DNA from: Gnetum montanum
Lineage: Eukaryota; Streptophyta; Gnetopsida; Gnetales; Gnetaceae
Direction: 5' to 3'
Assembly (NCBI GenBank): GCA_015680685.1
Contig: MNCI01010836.1
Coordinates: 134,687 to 180,112, forward strand
Length of the DNA stretch: 45,426 nt
Numbering within the stretch: position 1 is the first letter of the stretch; each line of letters opens with the position of its first letter. The position numbers and the translations under genes are program-made. Under the pieces are notes generated by a model that saw nothing but the letters and a program-made list of their open reading frames with translations, had not been told where the DNA came from and ran no database searches. Below, one piece after another: positions 21,884 to 32,337 of the stretch.

Positions 21884-23727
21884 CTATTTTAGGCCCTCAA
21901 TTCTTTTTGAATTTTTGTTTTACATATTTTTTTAACTTTTCTTATTTTTGTTTTACACCATTATTTATGTTCTTACTATTTCTTTGTTTGCTTAATTTAC
22001 TTCTATTCATCATCCAATAAGTGCTCATGATGATGGATTGCATTATATCATATTTATTGCTAATGTTTGCTTTTTACCTTTGAATTATGATGTTGATATT
22101 AAGGTATGGTTCTTTTGGTAAAATAGGCAATGAGTCCATGCTGTCTACTCATCCATACAACTCTATGGTCTCCTTTGGCTTGGAACTGTGCAATCCCCTT
22201 TTTCTAAGTAAATTTATTAATGAATTAGTGGTTGGGTACTTTTCAAACCAAGGAAATACTCAAAGGATGAAAAGGGTGTGACTTCAAGGGGATTCGATGC
22301 ATTTGTGCTGGCCATTCTCTTGGGGTGCTTGGATACTTTTTCTTGGGTTTTCCACCATTCTAATATTGTTCAAAAATCAAGAAGCTGAGTGAATAAAAAT
22401 AAGTCTTTGCATGATGTGGTTCTCACACAAAAGAAAAAAGAAAAAAGAAAAAAGTGATAATTCAAAGCACACCCCATAGACATAATAAAGCAATATGGGC
22501 TACAAGCACTAGTTATTGCACTGTAAAGACATGTGACCCATGCCTGAAGGTTTCCTCTAACTAAGGCCTTTTCTCGCTTCCTACTTTTCCATCTTGCTCA
22601 CCTTGGAATGGTGGTGACTCTTTGTGGATGAATTGGTCAATTGTGTTGATGTGAGATCACTAGATGTGGTTTGTTTGAGTCCAGATTTGGAATGAGTTTT
22701 ACTCAGTCACATTAACTATAAAATACACAAGGGACTTTACACAACCTTATTCTTGGGATTTCATCGCATGCTTTCCTCTCCATCTTTCTTTCCATTTTCC
22801 ACATCATTGTTAGTTTTATCATTAGTCCATTTTTGGGTTGATGCAATGTTTTTCTTTGGTAAATTCTTATGGGTAAGTTTTTAACTCTTGCTTCCAAATG
22901 ACATTCCTAGAGCCTACGAACTCTTTGGTTTGTGGGTTTGTTAGGGCATAAAAGGCATGAGCTTGCTTTGGGAAGGATCCACTAGCACTTCCTTTTTCTT
23001 TTCCTTAAACATTCCCTACAATCAATCATTTCTTGTTTCATCCCCATCCATGGCATCCATTTTATTAGCGTTGCTACTGTTATTTTTTCCATCTTATATC
23101 TATTGGAGGTTCGCTCTTAGTTGTGGGGGCCTTGGCACAAATTTTTCAATTTTCTCCATTTTACTATTCGCCTAACCCCTACACCTTGGGTAGTCACCTA
23201 TGATAAATCTTTGAACTAGTTTTTTCCATAATCACAACTCAGCCAATGTGATTCATATTGAGGCATGGTATCAACTGCATTGTGGTTTATCTATCCTTGC
23301 TCATTTGTGATTGTGTTGTGTGTGCAAATGGTGATCATACAAACAATGGACTGGGCTTGGAGGAAGCACTCAAGATGGATCGAAACTAGAGCATTTACGA
23401 AAGGAGGAAGTCTGGTGGCATGGCTATGGATAAACAATAGAAGGCGTAATCTTAGCATTCGTGGCAACACGTTTCATTTTCTTTCTCTCTCTTTCTCTAC
23501 AAGCTACTAAATAAAGGCTTGGATGTCAGTTATGTAAGAGTGTTCAACACAATGGTCATGAACACTAATGTTGTAATATGCTTATTGATCCATTCACTAG
23601 GCATGTTGAGTCTATCATCCCATTTCACCATCAGTTGTCAGTTAGTTAATAATCTCATACCTTTCCAATATTTTATAAAGAACTTGTTTCTTTTCTTCTA
23701 TACTCAAGGACAAGTTTTCATTCAGTA
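21884..23727 (+). other. Post-pol 3' non-coding region of element C
   Basis: About 1.8 kb homologous to 1-1089 (A), 7816-9690 (B) and 37541-39378 (D). It begins with a TTTTGTTTTACA-rich tract. No continuous frame was found. Confidence 0.75.
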
Positions 23728-23736
23728 ATGGAGGTA
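23728..23736 (+). promoter_or_regulatory. Polypurine tract of element C
   Basis: ATGGAGGTA immediately before the 3' LTR; one base from the ATGGGGGTA of B and D. Confidence 0.7.
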
Positions 23737-24689
23737 TGATGAGAGCGGTTACTCTAGTGGTTACTCTAGCAATTATTCTAATTATTAGAATGGTTACTCT
23801 AACAGTTACTTTAGCAGTTACTCTAATTATTAGAGTGGTTACTCTAGCGACTTCTTTAGTAGTTATTCTAATTATTAGAGTAGTTACTCTAATTATTACA
23901 GTAGTTACTCCCAAGTTTATAAATATAGTGCCCAAGCACACAATTTGGAAGAAATTTTGTTAGCAGTCAAGTTGCAAAACTCTTGTAGTATGTTTGAAAG
24001 TTAGAGTATTTTCCAAGTGCTCGCAGTAGGAGGTCGAAGTGTGGTTGAATCTTTATTCAAGCATTGATGTACCTGAGCACACCATTATGTTGGCAATAAA
24101 GACGAGTTATTTGATCCATCCTTGCAGCACTTGAGATTTGTTTTCTTACGCATGTCTTTTATTTTGTTTTCTTATACATTTATTCTATTTTATTTTATTT
24201 TATGCACTTTACATTTATGTCATTAGCACAACAATTCATTTTGATCAATTAAGCAAATCGTTAGATTACATAAGCATGACCACTTTGAACATGCATGTAA
24301 TACTTGGTAACCTACTAAGGATTACCATTTGGTAATCCTAGCAGTGTTGCACTAGTTTAGGATGTGTACGACAAGTGGAAATGGATGCTGGTGTTAAAAT
24401 TAGTTAGAACATACTTAATGAGTAGTTAAGTTAAATTATTCACTTAGTTACCTCTCTCCTTCCCTACTAGTGCAAGATATAAAAACATAAAATTTATAAA
24501 AATCATATGCCTCAAGCTTGCTTAACCATACAATCGTGACATAAAGGTAAGCTTGGGAAGACAATGATCAACCAACCCATCCTTGTTCCACAAAGGCGCA
24601 TAAGCACTTAGTCCTTGGAATTCAACCGGATCATGCGTGAAATGCTCATATTTGTATGGTTGGGTGTAGGGATACCTTGCTGCTCATTA
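23737..24689 (+). repeat. 3' LTR of element C
   Basis: 953 bp, pairs with 14911-15826. It has the same AT-rich palindrome array (about 23745-23905) and a clear TATA box TATAAATA at 23918-23925. It ends CTCATTA. Confidence 0.92.
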
Positions 24690-24694
24690 CCCTT
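24690..24694. repeat. Probable target-site duplication of element C, right copy (CCCTT)
   Basis: See 14906-14910; one mismatch. Confidence 0.6.
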
Positions 24695-25740
24695 GTAGGA
24701 GATAATAGGGGTGGTCACCCTTCCCCCTTCCTATAGGATGGTTACACAATGTACTATTATGCATTTGTAACATTTCTAAGTAAATAATTTTTTAACTCAT
24801 GAATACCTCTTGCGTTAAATATGAATATTATTGTTTGATGATGTATAAAGGATCATTAATTGGGGTAATTGTAAAATGCTTGTTTCCGAAGTCTTAAGGT
24901 ACTTGAAAAAAGCTTAGGCTCTCACTCATATATTAATCTTATTGAGCCTTGTCTCATAGGATGAGCATTGAGCTTTTAAGGAATAAACCTTTTTATTATA
25001 TGATATTATATAACAAATGAAATATGACATATTAAGCTTGCCTACAAATAACTTATTTTCTTTTCTTGGTTATTCAAGATTAATTGTGAAGTTGAATTCC
25101 TAAATAAGCATCTTTGTAGTTGAGGGACTTTTCTTTCTACCTTATTAAAGAGTATTACCTCTCCTCAATGTCTAGCATATAATGTACTCTTATTTCCCAT
25201 TTGATGAACACATTCATACCTTTTTAAAAAGGTTTGTTCTTTTCTTCTTTTGAAAGGGGGAGAGAAGGGCAAGGGTCAAAATCTGTGACTTTTTGAATAT
25301 ATGTAAACTAGGACATGTAGCAAACATAATAACTTTGGTTTGGTAGAACTTATGTATAATATAATACTTTGGTGTGGTACAGCTAGGTGCCACATTAAAG
25401 CATGGTAAAAATATATGTTTAAGAACTATGTTGTTAAGTAGATAACTAGTCATAATATGCCATTATTACATCCTTCACCTACATTAATGGTTGAGCAAGG
25501 GTTGGGGAGGGATGTTAGATCCTAAAAAATAATAATAAAAAAGTTAGATTACATTCAATCAAAACTCATAATATAATTTTTTAACAATGTTTTCAAAACT
25601 AACAGCATATATATTTCTATTGTCCAATAGATCTAGAGGGTCTACAAACATAATAAAGTTTCAATTTCAATTTCAATACTAGAAGTGAGATGTTCACAAT
25701 TCAAACCTCTTTATACTAATTTAGGGACCATTATTTTAGG
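24695..25740. other. Unassigned AT-rich sequence
   Basis: No coding frame, RNA gene or paired repeat was recognised. GGGTTGGGGAGGGA followed by TGTTAG at 25500-25519 looks like a polypurine tract plus LTR start, but no partner LTR was found. Confidence 0.5.
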
Positions 25741-25830
25741 TATTAGACTAGTGATAAGACTTTTGATTTTGAAACTACAAGTTATATGTTTGAACTTGGG
25801 CATAGCAACTTAGAAAAGACGCTTAAGCAG
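25741..25830 (+). repeat. SINE-like sequence, copy 1
   Basis: Contains TAGACTAGTGATAAGA (resembling an RNA polymerase III box A) and about 35 nt on ATGTTTGAACTTG (degenerate box B). It aligns with the minus-strand copy at 28945-29015. Tail and target duplication were not identified, so element ends are approximate. Confidence 0.45.
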
Positions 25831-26541
25831 TCGGTCATCTACCAACTCTCGTAAACTCACTTAGAAGTGTGAGTATAATGATAACCCTTTTGGTTAGAGT
25901 ATTGCACCTTGTGGTTTACAAGTAAAAATTCAATTCCAAGAAGTATGTTAATGCGAGACATTATATTGTATTAGTCACTTAAATATTATATTAGCTATAT
26001 ATAAAGTATTTATATATACTCCGTTACTACATGTTTTAAACTCATAGAGCATACTTTCTTGTCACATTTCATTACCTTTTCGCATCCAAAACAAATTAAG
26101 GAGAAGATGTGCATAACGATAACTTTCTTACGTTTCCCTACTTTACGCGTGAAGATTTTAGGAAGCAAATGGCAGGAAAATCTTGCCGCTGTGCCTTTCC
26201 GCTATGCTTACAGATACTAGGACCAATTGTTTACTAGCCCAATTTCCCGGTTCTTACCCAGACTCACTTTGCCGAGATAAATAGATGCATCATGCATCCA
26301 ACAATGTCGGTAAATTCAGCAAATGCCACCAAAACTTCTTTCCAAATGTGCTACAGCAACGTTTTCTAAACTTAGTATAACAAAACAGAAAGAAACTAAG
26401 AGAAAGAAAGAAGCCTGACCTGTCACGAGTCCAAAAAAGTCTATCTTCGTCTGCAGATAAGTGATTGATTTTGAATTGGAAGGAGGAAACGGGAGAACGG
26501 CTGTGAGTTGATGCCCAGCAGAATAAGCGTGGGCATATACC
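25831..26541. other. Unassigned sequence upstream of the nuclease exon 1 fragment
   Basis: No coding frame recognised. If the plus-strand nuclease copy was once a gene, its promoter and 5' UTR would lie here and in 26605-26836. Confidence 0.4.
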
Positions 26542-26604
26542 AAATGCATACATTCTGTCACTGACCAGACAAATGCATACATTCTGTCACTGACCAGACA
26601 AATG
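26542..26604. repeat. 29-bp perfect tandem duplication
   Basis: A 29-bp unit beginning AAATGCATACATTCTG occurs at 26542-26570 and 26571-26599 without change, with a few bases of a third copy. It lies about 240 bp upstream of the nuclease exon 1 ATG. Perfect identity implies a recent slip or duplication. Confidence 0.9.
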
Positions 26605-26836
26605 TGGTCTGAATAAATACCTTCTGTAAGTAGGTTGTGTTCATATTCTTCACTCCGCAAAGCCATGCAATGAAATCCACAAATGGCGCTACCTTTCTGC
26701 ACTCCATATCGGAAATTGCCTTCCTTAAATTCACACCACCAAGGTGCTTTAATCTGTGCAGAAAGCAGCAGCATCCCTTTGAAGGAAGAAGCTTCTGCCC
26801 AAAACCCAAGTTTGAGATCCTCATTTTCCCTGCAAA

Positions 26837-26949
26837 ATGATGATGTATAGGAAAAGGAATTTGCTCGGACTGGCATTCTGCAGTTTGGCAATGCTGTGTA
26901 CGGTAGAGGCATGGGGCAAAGAGGGCCATACACGATTTGTAAATTTGCT
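26837..26949 (+). pseudogene. S1/P1-type nuclease (BFN/ENDO family), exon 1 fragment
   Basis: The frame from ATG 26837 gives a typical secretory signal peptide (MMMYRKRNLLGLAFCSLAML then CTVEA) followed by WGKEGH at 26912-26929. This is the mature N-terminus of S1/P1 nucleases, in which the first Trp and the following His bind zinc. One T is missing after the His codon. If it is allowed for, the next residues are YTICKFA, as the family requires. After 26949 the exon does not reach a splice donor but runs into an LTR fragment. No later exons follow on the plus strand. The family are zinc-dependent secreted or vacuolar nucleases of senescence and programmed cell death. A long minus-strand ORF over this region is a shadow. 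Confidence 0.82.
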
Positions 26950-26959
26950 TGGTTCATGG

Positions 26960-27336
26960 AGTAACCTAACACTTGGTAACCCTTGGTAACCTAGTAGCAT
27001 TTGTAATCAGTTCAAGATGTGCATAGAAGGTGGGCATGAATGCTTATGTTAGGAAGTAGATTAAGGCATTAGATAGTTCGATAGATTAATTCATAATTAC
27101 TTACTTTGTTTCACACTTAGATCAAATCAGATAAAATATATAATCAATAAAAATCATGTGCCTGGTCTTACACTTAACCATACACAAGTGAAGCCAAGAA
27201 GACAATGATCATGTCCTTAAGTCACTACCTTGCCAATCATGCATTTAGAGAGCTAAAGTCTACAGAATTTGATTAGATTGCTAGTGCAATGCTTATGATT
27301 TGTATAATTAGCGTAGGGACTACTCGCTACTCATCA
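26960..27336 (+). repeat. Truncated LTR fragment of the A-D family
   Basis: Begins at about ACACTTGGTAACC and runs through the LTR's 3' half (GTTCAAGATGTGC, TTAACCATAC, CTTGCCAATC) to the terminal CTCATCA at 27331-27336. The U3, TATA box and R start are missing. It abuts the nuclease exon 1 remnant, so one deletion probably removed the 5' part of an element and the rest of the gene. Confidence 0.78.
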
Positions 27337-27467
27337 TATAGATAGTGAGGGATTGCTCATCCTCTTGGTGCATATATGATGTGGTTTACAAGTCATAGGT
27401 TCAAGTTACAATCACTCATTCTCATGGAGGGTCTCACTAACTTTTCATTGATATGAGATAGTCAAAT

Positions 27468-28740
27468 TTGAACTTTATCATGTTTTTTCTATGTATTCAA
27501 TATTTCTCTAACGAATCTAATTTTTTTAGTGGATCTAATATTTCTTTAGTGAATCTATTTGGAATTACATGTAATTCAGTAAGTGCTCCTTCAAGCAGAT
27601 CCATCGATTCTTTGCCATTCTATAAGTTATTTGATGATTTATATGAATTAATTACTTACAAAACTTCTAGAATGTATGTTTTTGTGCAAATTCTAGGCTA
27701 TTTACCTCATTCTTCAAGTGTTTTAAGTCATTTAAATCTAGTTTGGAAATATCAAGGATTAGATGTTGTCCATGCACATTATCTATAAAACTCAATTTAT
27801 TAGTGAAATTTATTACTTTGACAGTAGTTTCTAAGGCCCTTGATGTTGGTATTTTCAATCATCATCATGCTTTATTAATTATTTAAAAATGGACTCCCTC
27901 TTTTAATTTAGCATCTCTTGAATTTGGAAGGATTCCTTGTTTTGTTGACTTGTAGAATACTCCATTGATTTTTAAAAAAGTTAAAAGGGATATTATCTCT
28001 TGAATTGGGCCAATCAAGCATTTTGAAACCCTAGCTACAACTAGTGGTTTTCATATAATTCAATATATGATTGAGGTGGATCTTGATTTTTTTAAGTGAA
28101 AAATTCTCTTGTTTGTTGGGGGAATTAATTATGTGCATAAGGTTGTTTATTACAATCTTTTAAAATCATGTCATTAGTATCATCTAGAGGGTCATATGTT
28201 TGATTCATGTCCTTTTATGTTGTAATAAAAGGCTACACTAGCATGTTAGCACAAAGCTACTACAAGCACTACTAAGGTTTCTTCTACAAATGTTGTAGAT
28301 CTTGCTAAGGTCTTTTCTGTAGATGCTACAAATTTTGCAATGATTTTTTCTACTAGTGTTTCAGTAGTTAGCTCACCCTTTTTTTTTCTTATAGCTATTC
28401 AACAAAAGTTATAGTCAAATCAATTTCAAAAAATTCTTTAATGACTAAGGGGAAACAAATATTTGTTCCTAAGGTATCATAGAAACTTGTTATTCATTCA
28501 GATAGTTTCCAAATAGTTCTTGATAATAAAAAATGTAAAGAAAGTCTATATATTGGGAATTACATACCGAATCTTCAAAATGCACAAGATGTTTAAGATA
28601 TTTTAATTACTACTCAATTGTTTGTAGCTATTGGTCAAGATATAGAGAGACTATCTTTTGATAATGTTGATTTTACTAATAGGGCGAAGGCCTCCTCCTC
28701 CTCCTCTACCCAATGTTAATCTTTCCATGAAATGTTTGAT
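27468..28740 (+). pseudogene. DUF4283 plus zinc-knuckle ORF remnant (LINE ORF1-like)
   Basis: Plus-strand frames with stops give ILGYLPHSSSVLSHLNLVWK, LDVVHAHYL, LILKWTPSFNLASLEFGRIP (spanning about 27690-27930) and then KVVYYNLLKSCH and EGHMFDSCPF (about 28140-28215). This order matches the DUF4283 domain followed by a zf-CCHC_4 knuckle seen in ORF1 of plant L1-type LINEs. The first knuckle cysteines appear altered. No RT domain follows. Host-gene copies of DUF4283 exist too, so LINE origin is likely but not certain. Confidence 0.6.
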
Positions 28741-28944
28741 TTCCTACACAAGAGGGGAGGTTTGTTACGATGGGTTATAAAAGTGAAAACCTAAAATGGC
28801 ATTCCCAAAACTATTAGTCTTTTCCTTTTTATTGATTTGAAGTTTCTCCTCTTATTAGTACTTCTATGCTTTTATAATTAAAAATTTTTATTTTTAATAT
28901 ATATATATATTTGAGTCTAACACATAAATTAGAACTTTATAACT
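28741..28944. other. AT-rich spacer with an AT dinucleotide run
   Basis: Includes a short (AT)n run near 28898-28912. Nothing else recognised. Confidence 0.5.
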
Positions 28945-29015
28945 CAACATTTAAAATTGAACCCATAACTTGGAGCTTCGAGATCAAAGTCTTACACTAG
29001 GCTAACACTTCACTA
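28945..29015 (-). repeat. SINE-like sequence, copy 2
   Basis: Minus strand reads TAGCCTAGTGTAAGACTTTG then CCAAGTTATGGGTTCAATTT. This is a better match to box A and box B (GGTTCAA) than copy 1, with the same spacing. No tail or target duplication was established. Confidence 0.5.
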
Positions 29016-30299
29016 TTATTTGTCTTTTTTTAATTCATTGAGACTTGAATATGGTTTTCAAGCAAAAGATCTAAGCTTGAATCAACCTCAAGTCACTTAC
29101 ATAATGATGTTTTCAAGGCTCATTAAGAATACATCAATACCTTATAAAAAAACTTTCTTTATCCTCTATATCGTTAGAAGTCTCTTGAAAAAGCAATAAA
29201 GCATTTCCATTTTCATTTACATTTGCACAAAGTTTAACTTGGTTTTTATCATTTTATTTTGAAGAAATTTGTTTAACAGCATTCTAATAATATATGTCTC
29301 TCATCTTCTATAGCATGTAGAATTAGCACATTCTTGTCCTAGCATTGCACATTATTCTAGTTTCAACTCAAATGTAATATGCTAATTATTTTTCACATAA
29401 ACATGAAAACAGTTATATCTAAATATCCTTTAGCTTTTACCATATAAAATTGGTTTCAGCCTCGAACCCCACGTATAAAATGTAACCATTGGAGAAATAA
29501 TACCCTTTGCTCAGTTTTAAGTTTTCACTCCCGTTCAAGTCTTTGGTGTCGCCAGGGTGTAGGGATGTAAGAGAGCTTGGTGGCGGCAAGAGCTTTCATC
29601 CTAGATCATAAAGCTCCATGTATCAAGATTCTGCAAGGATCTATTCAAAAAGAAATGGGAGGAGAGTACATACGCAAAAGAGCAACATCATGTTCCGTAG
29701 AATCATTCATAATTCATTGAAAAATATTAAACGTATATGGCTATTTGCCGGCAACCTAATCACGACTCCAGAACCAAATTGAAACGTGATGGATACGTGA
29801 TGTGTGGTCTGATAGATCATGCAAAATTTTAAAACTGGTGTGTTCCAGGTCCGATAAACAAAAACAATTTGCATGATTCCAACGGATCGTGAGAAATTCT
29901 AATTGGATTTTTAAAACTCGTGTGGTCGGTTGAAATTTGCCCTTCCGAGGATCTTGCTAATTTGCTACGCCCAGCGAAGGGTACAAGAAACTGTAATCTT
30001 GTTCATTTCCAATGCAATAAACACAGCATGGAAAAATACCAATTGTGGACGAAAATGGCTTCTATATCGCAAACTGGCTTCCCTGCTTGTAATTATGTCA
30101 CAAAAAGTTCAATGGATATTGATGTATTGCAGATCTCTCAACATAATCACGCAGAGGGTTGCAATCGATAGAGAGTGATAGGAGAAATGAGTACCAGACC
30201 AACTAATTTTGATACGGATCAAGGCCCCATAAAATAGAAGAGCACTGATGTTTGCCACATAAAACTCGACTGAGGAATGGATTTTTCATTCAATGCAAT
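29016..30299. other. Unassigned sequence downstream of the nuclease pseudogene
   Basis: Presumably former 3' UTR and 3' flank of the minus-strand nuclease gene, plus unassigned sequence. Two overlapping 82-83-codon plus-strand ORFs at 29920-30178 resemble no family I know, and base composition does not mark them as coding. Confidence 0.45.
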
Positions 30300-30430
30300 C
30301 TATTTAGACTCCGGTTCTTTTATACGTTCATTGTCTTGGCCGAATGTGCGATTAAGTGTTGCAGCCAACCGGACACCGCCTTTTGCAAGTTGCTTCTCAA
30401 CAACGGGCCATCTGGAAAAGAAATAATCAT
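30300..30430 (-). pseudogene. Nuclease pseudogene exon 8: C-terminus and natural stop
   Basis: Good acceptor (pyrimidine-rich, TTGCAG at 30431-30436). With the leftover G of exon 7 it reads DDYFFSRWPVVEKQLAKGG, VRLAATLNRTFGQDNERIKE and PESK, then TAG (30300-30302). This is the best-preserved exon and identifies the family unambiguously. Confidence 0.93.
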
Positions 30431-30523
30431 CTGCAAGTGAAGGGACGACAACGGTATAATAAGATTTAGAAATCCGCCTTCAAACGTCAATAACCTTAAA
30501 ATCGAAAAACAAGAAGCACGTAC

Positions 30524-30662
30524 CTGATAAGTAACTGCCCTCCTCAACATCTGCATGTGCTCACTTGCAAGCTAAAGCAATGCTTTCCTTTGCGTACATA
30601 ACAACAGAAATTCGCAGGTGTTTAACATGCTCATGCTATTGTTCATGCTTACCGCATTTTAT
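30524..30662 (-). pseudogene. Nuclease pseudogene exon 7
   Basis: 139 nt from acceptor TTGTACAG to donor GTACGT. The second half is clear: YAKESIALACK, TGA stop (30561-30563, Trp in the family), AHADVEEGSYLS. The first half (W..CP region) is eroded and has a TAG at 30636-30638. Length and phases (0 in, 1 out) still fit the gene. Confidence 0.85.
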
Positions 30663-31422
30663 CTGTACAATTTATGTGGACTTGTAAGAGAGATTGAGAT
30701 TTGATTTGCACGGGAGCAATGTTACTGTTTTGTAGCGTTTGTTTATTTGGAAAGATAGAATAAGCTTTTGAGCTCTATTCTTCCGGGTTTGAAGTCATTA
30801 TATTGGTACGAGAAGCAACTAATCTAGAAAATGCAAGTCGTAGATTCAATTCTTCAAAGGCCAGTTGAAATCGATTCAAGTTGGGCCATAAAAAAGCAAC
30901 GGGAATAAAAAATCACAACCATGCAGAAATGCTAATCCTTGGATGCTTGCAAGAAGAGATAAAACTGCACAATGCAAAGACGTAAAAATTGGCAAATCAT
31001 ATGGTATCATATGGTATAATGAACCTTTTGAAAAAAGGTTGTTGCAGTTCGAAGTAAGCCATGATACAATGAACCTTTCAAAAAAGGTTGCTATAGTTCT
31101 AAGAAAGTGATGAATATGAAAACAATTAATGATCATTCACAAAAATTGAAGAAAGTCAAGGTTTTAGCTTTTAATAAAGGTGAACTAAACAACTTAGGAT
31201 GCCGCAAAATTGAACAGAGATAAAGAATCTAGTTTTTAGTTTCCAGCATTTTTCAATCATTTTACGGTATAGTAGAAAACTGCATTAACGTCATTTGCGA
31301 ATGTAACAATATTGAATCACTGTAGAAAGAGCATATCTCAAATGCAAACTATATACAGCACCTATGAATTGGGACACACAAAATCACTCCATGCTTCCCA
31401 CCTTGAAACCTCTTCGGACCAC
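30663..31422 (-). other. 3' part of nuclease intron 6, outside element E
   Basis: No exon or repeat recognised. GAACCTTT..AAAAAAGGTTG occurs twice near 31020-31095 as a short local repeat. Confidence 0.6.
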
Positions 31423-31427
31423 CAATC
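31423..31427. repeat. Target-site duplication of element E, left copy (CAATC)
   Basis: Pairs with GAATC at 42385-42389, 4 of 5 bases identical. Confidence 0.65.
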
Positions 31428-32337
31428 TGTTGATGCATAAATTTTGGATGCGCCAACACCGAAAAAGAAAACTCATTTTAGGAGACTATTGCGTATGGGG
31501 GTACAGAAATCTTGAGATAGTCTTAGCTGAGAGGGCTATGTGGCCTTTTAAAAACAATAAATCTGGGGAATTAAAAAAAATAGTTCTTTTTTCTTTAAAT
31601 TCAAGAATACAAGAACTAAAACTAATAAATTTTCCATGGTCCTGTCTTTCTGCCAGCCACATGTGCTGCTTGGAACCCTGTTGTTGCTGTAGAGAAAAAG
31701 AGGGAGTGGGGAGGAGGAGAAAAGAGAAAAAGAGAGACTACCCGCCTTAGTTTGCATAGGGCAGCAACTACGATCCTTAAAGTCTATCATCGTCTATCAC
31801 CTTTTGTGCCTCATTGTAGAGAGGAAGATCGTCCACCCATGTCTGCATTGCCTTGCCTGCACGTCTCACATTCTACATGTGGGAGAGGAAGCTCTAGATC
31901 CTCCTTCCAAGAAAGAGAAACTACCATTTCTAATTTTTTTGGCCAAAGGAGAATAGAAAGAGACTATCGCCTCCTTTGAGCTGTGTCTCCCCCTTTTTGG
32001 ATTGATAGAAAGAGCCTCCTCTTTTATAGCTGTTGCAACCAACCAATAATGGTGCCCAAGGTCTCCTGCAATGGCCACACCACTAAGGACTACAATCATT
32101 ACCATGAATGACCACCACCTACCCATTACTGCGTACCATCTCCAATTTAAGTGCCCACTATGTCCATAACTTCCAAAACGTTTGCTATTAATGTTCGCAA
32201 CCGCTACCATCGATGACCACCACCTGGTAGTTTAAATGGCCACTACTTGTATGATTTTTACTGTGGTTATTAAGAGAGAGAAATAGAGATGTTGATAATC
32301 ATGGTCTCATGAGAGTATGGAAGTGTTGACATCAACA
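31428..32337 (-). repeat. 3' LTR of element E
   Basis: 910 bp, aligned with 41285-42384. Minus-strand TATA box TATAAAAGAG at about 32020-32028. It is shorter than its partner by several deletions in the 31480-31620 and 31870-31950 parts. ORFs in it are not genes. Confidence 0.9.

Larger units (their letters stand above)
14911..24689 (+). mobile_element. Element C: full-structure Athila-like LTR retrotransposon, decayed
   Basis: About 9.8 kb on the plus strand with LTRs at 14911-15826 and 23737-24689, a PBS at 15828-15845, gag, protease, RT, RNase H, integrase, a 3' non-coding region and a polypurine tract. It is the only copy here that retains RT to integrase, so it represents the presumed autonomous partner of the A/B/D type. 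It is dead: dozens of stops, a deletion inside RT and a changed catalytic residue in integrase. Its LTR shares termini and body with B and D but has a different U3. Confidence 0.93.

Noticed and set aside
25500-25520. Polypurine-like GGGTTGGGGAGGGA followed by TGTTAG, suggesting a 3' LTR start
   Set aside because: No matching second LTR, PBS or target duplication was found in the window.
26316-26972. A 218-codon minus-strand ORF, the longest in the window
   Set aside because: It is antisense to a clear S1/P1 nuclease exon 1 and upstream sequence on the plus strand, and its peptide resembles no family.
29920-30178. Two overlapping 82-83-codon plus-strand ORFs as a small gene
   Set aside because: No recognisable domain or signal, no conserved partner and no clear exon signals; they lie in the 3' flank of the nuclease pseudogene.
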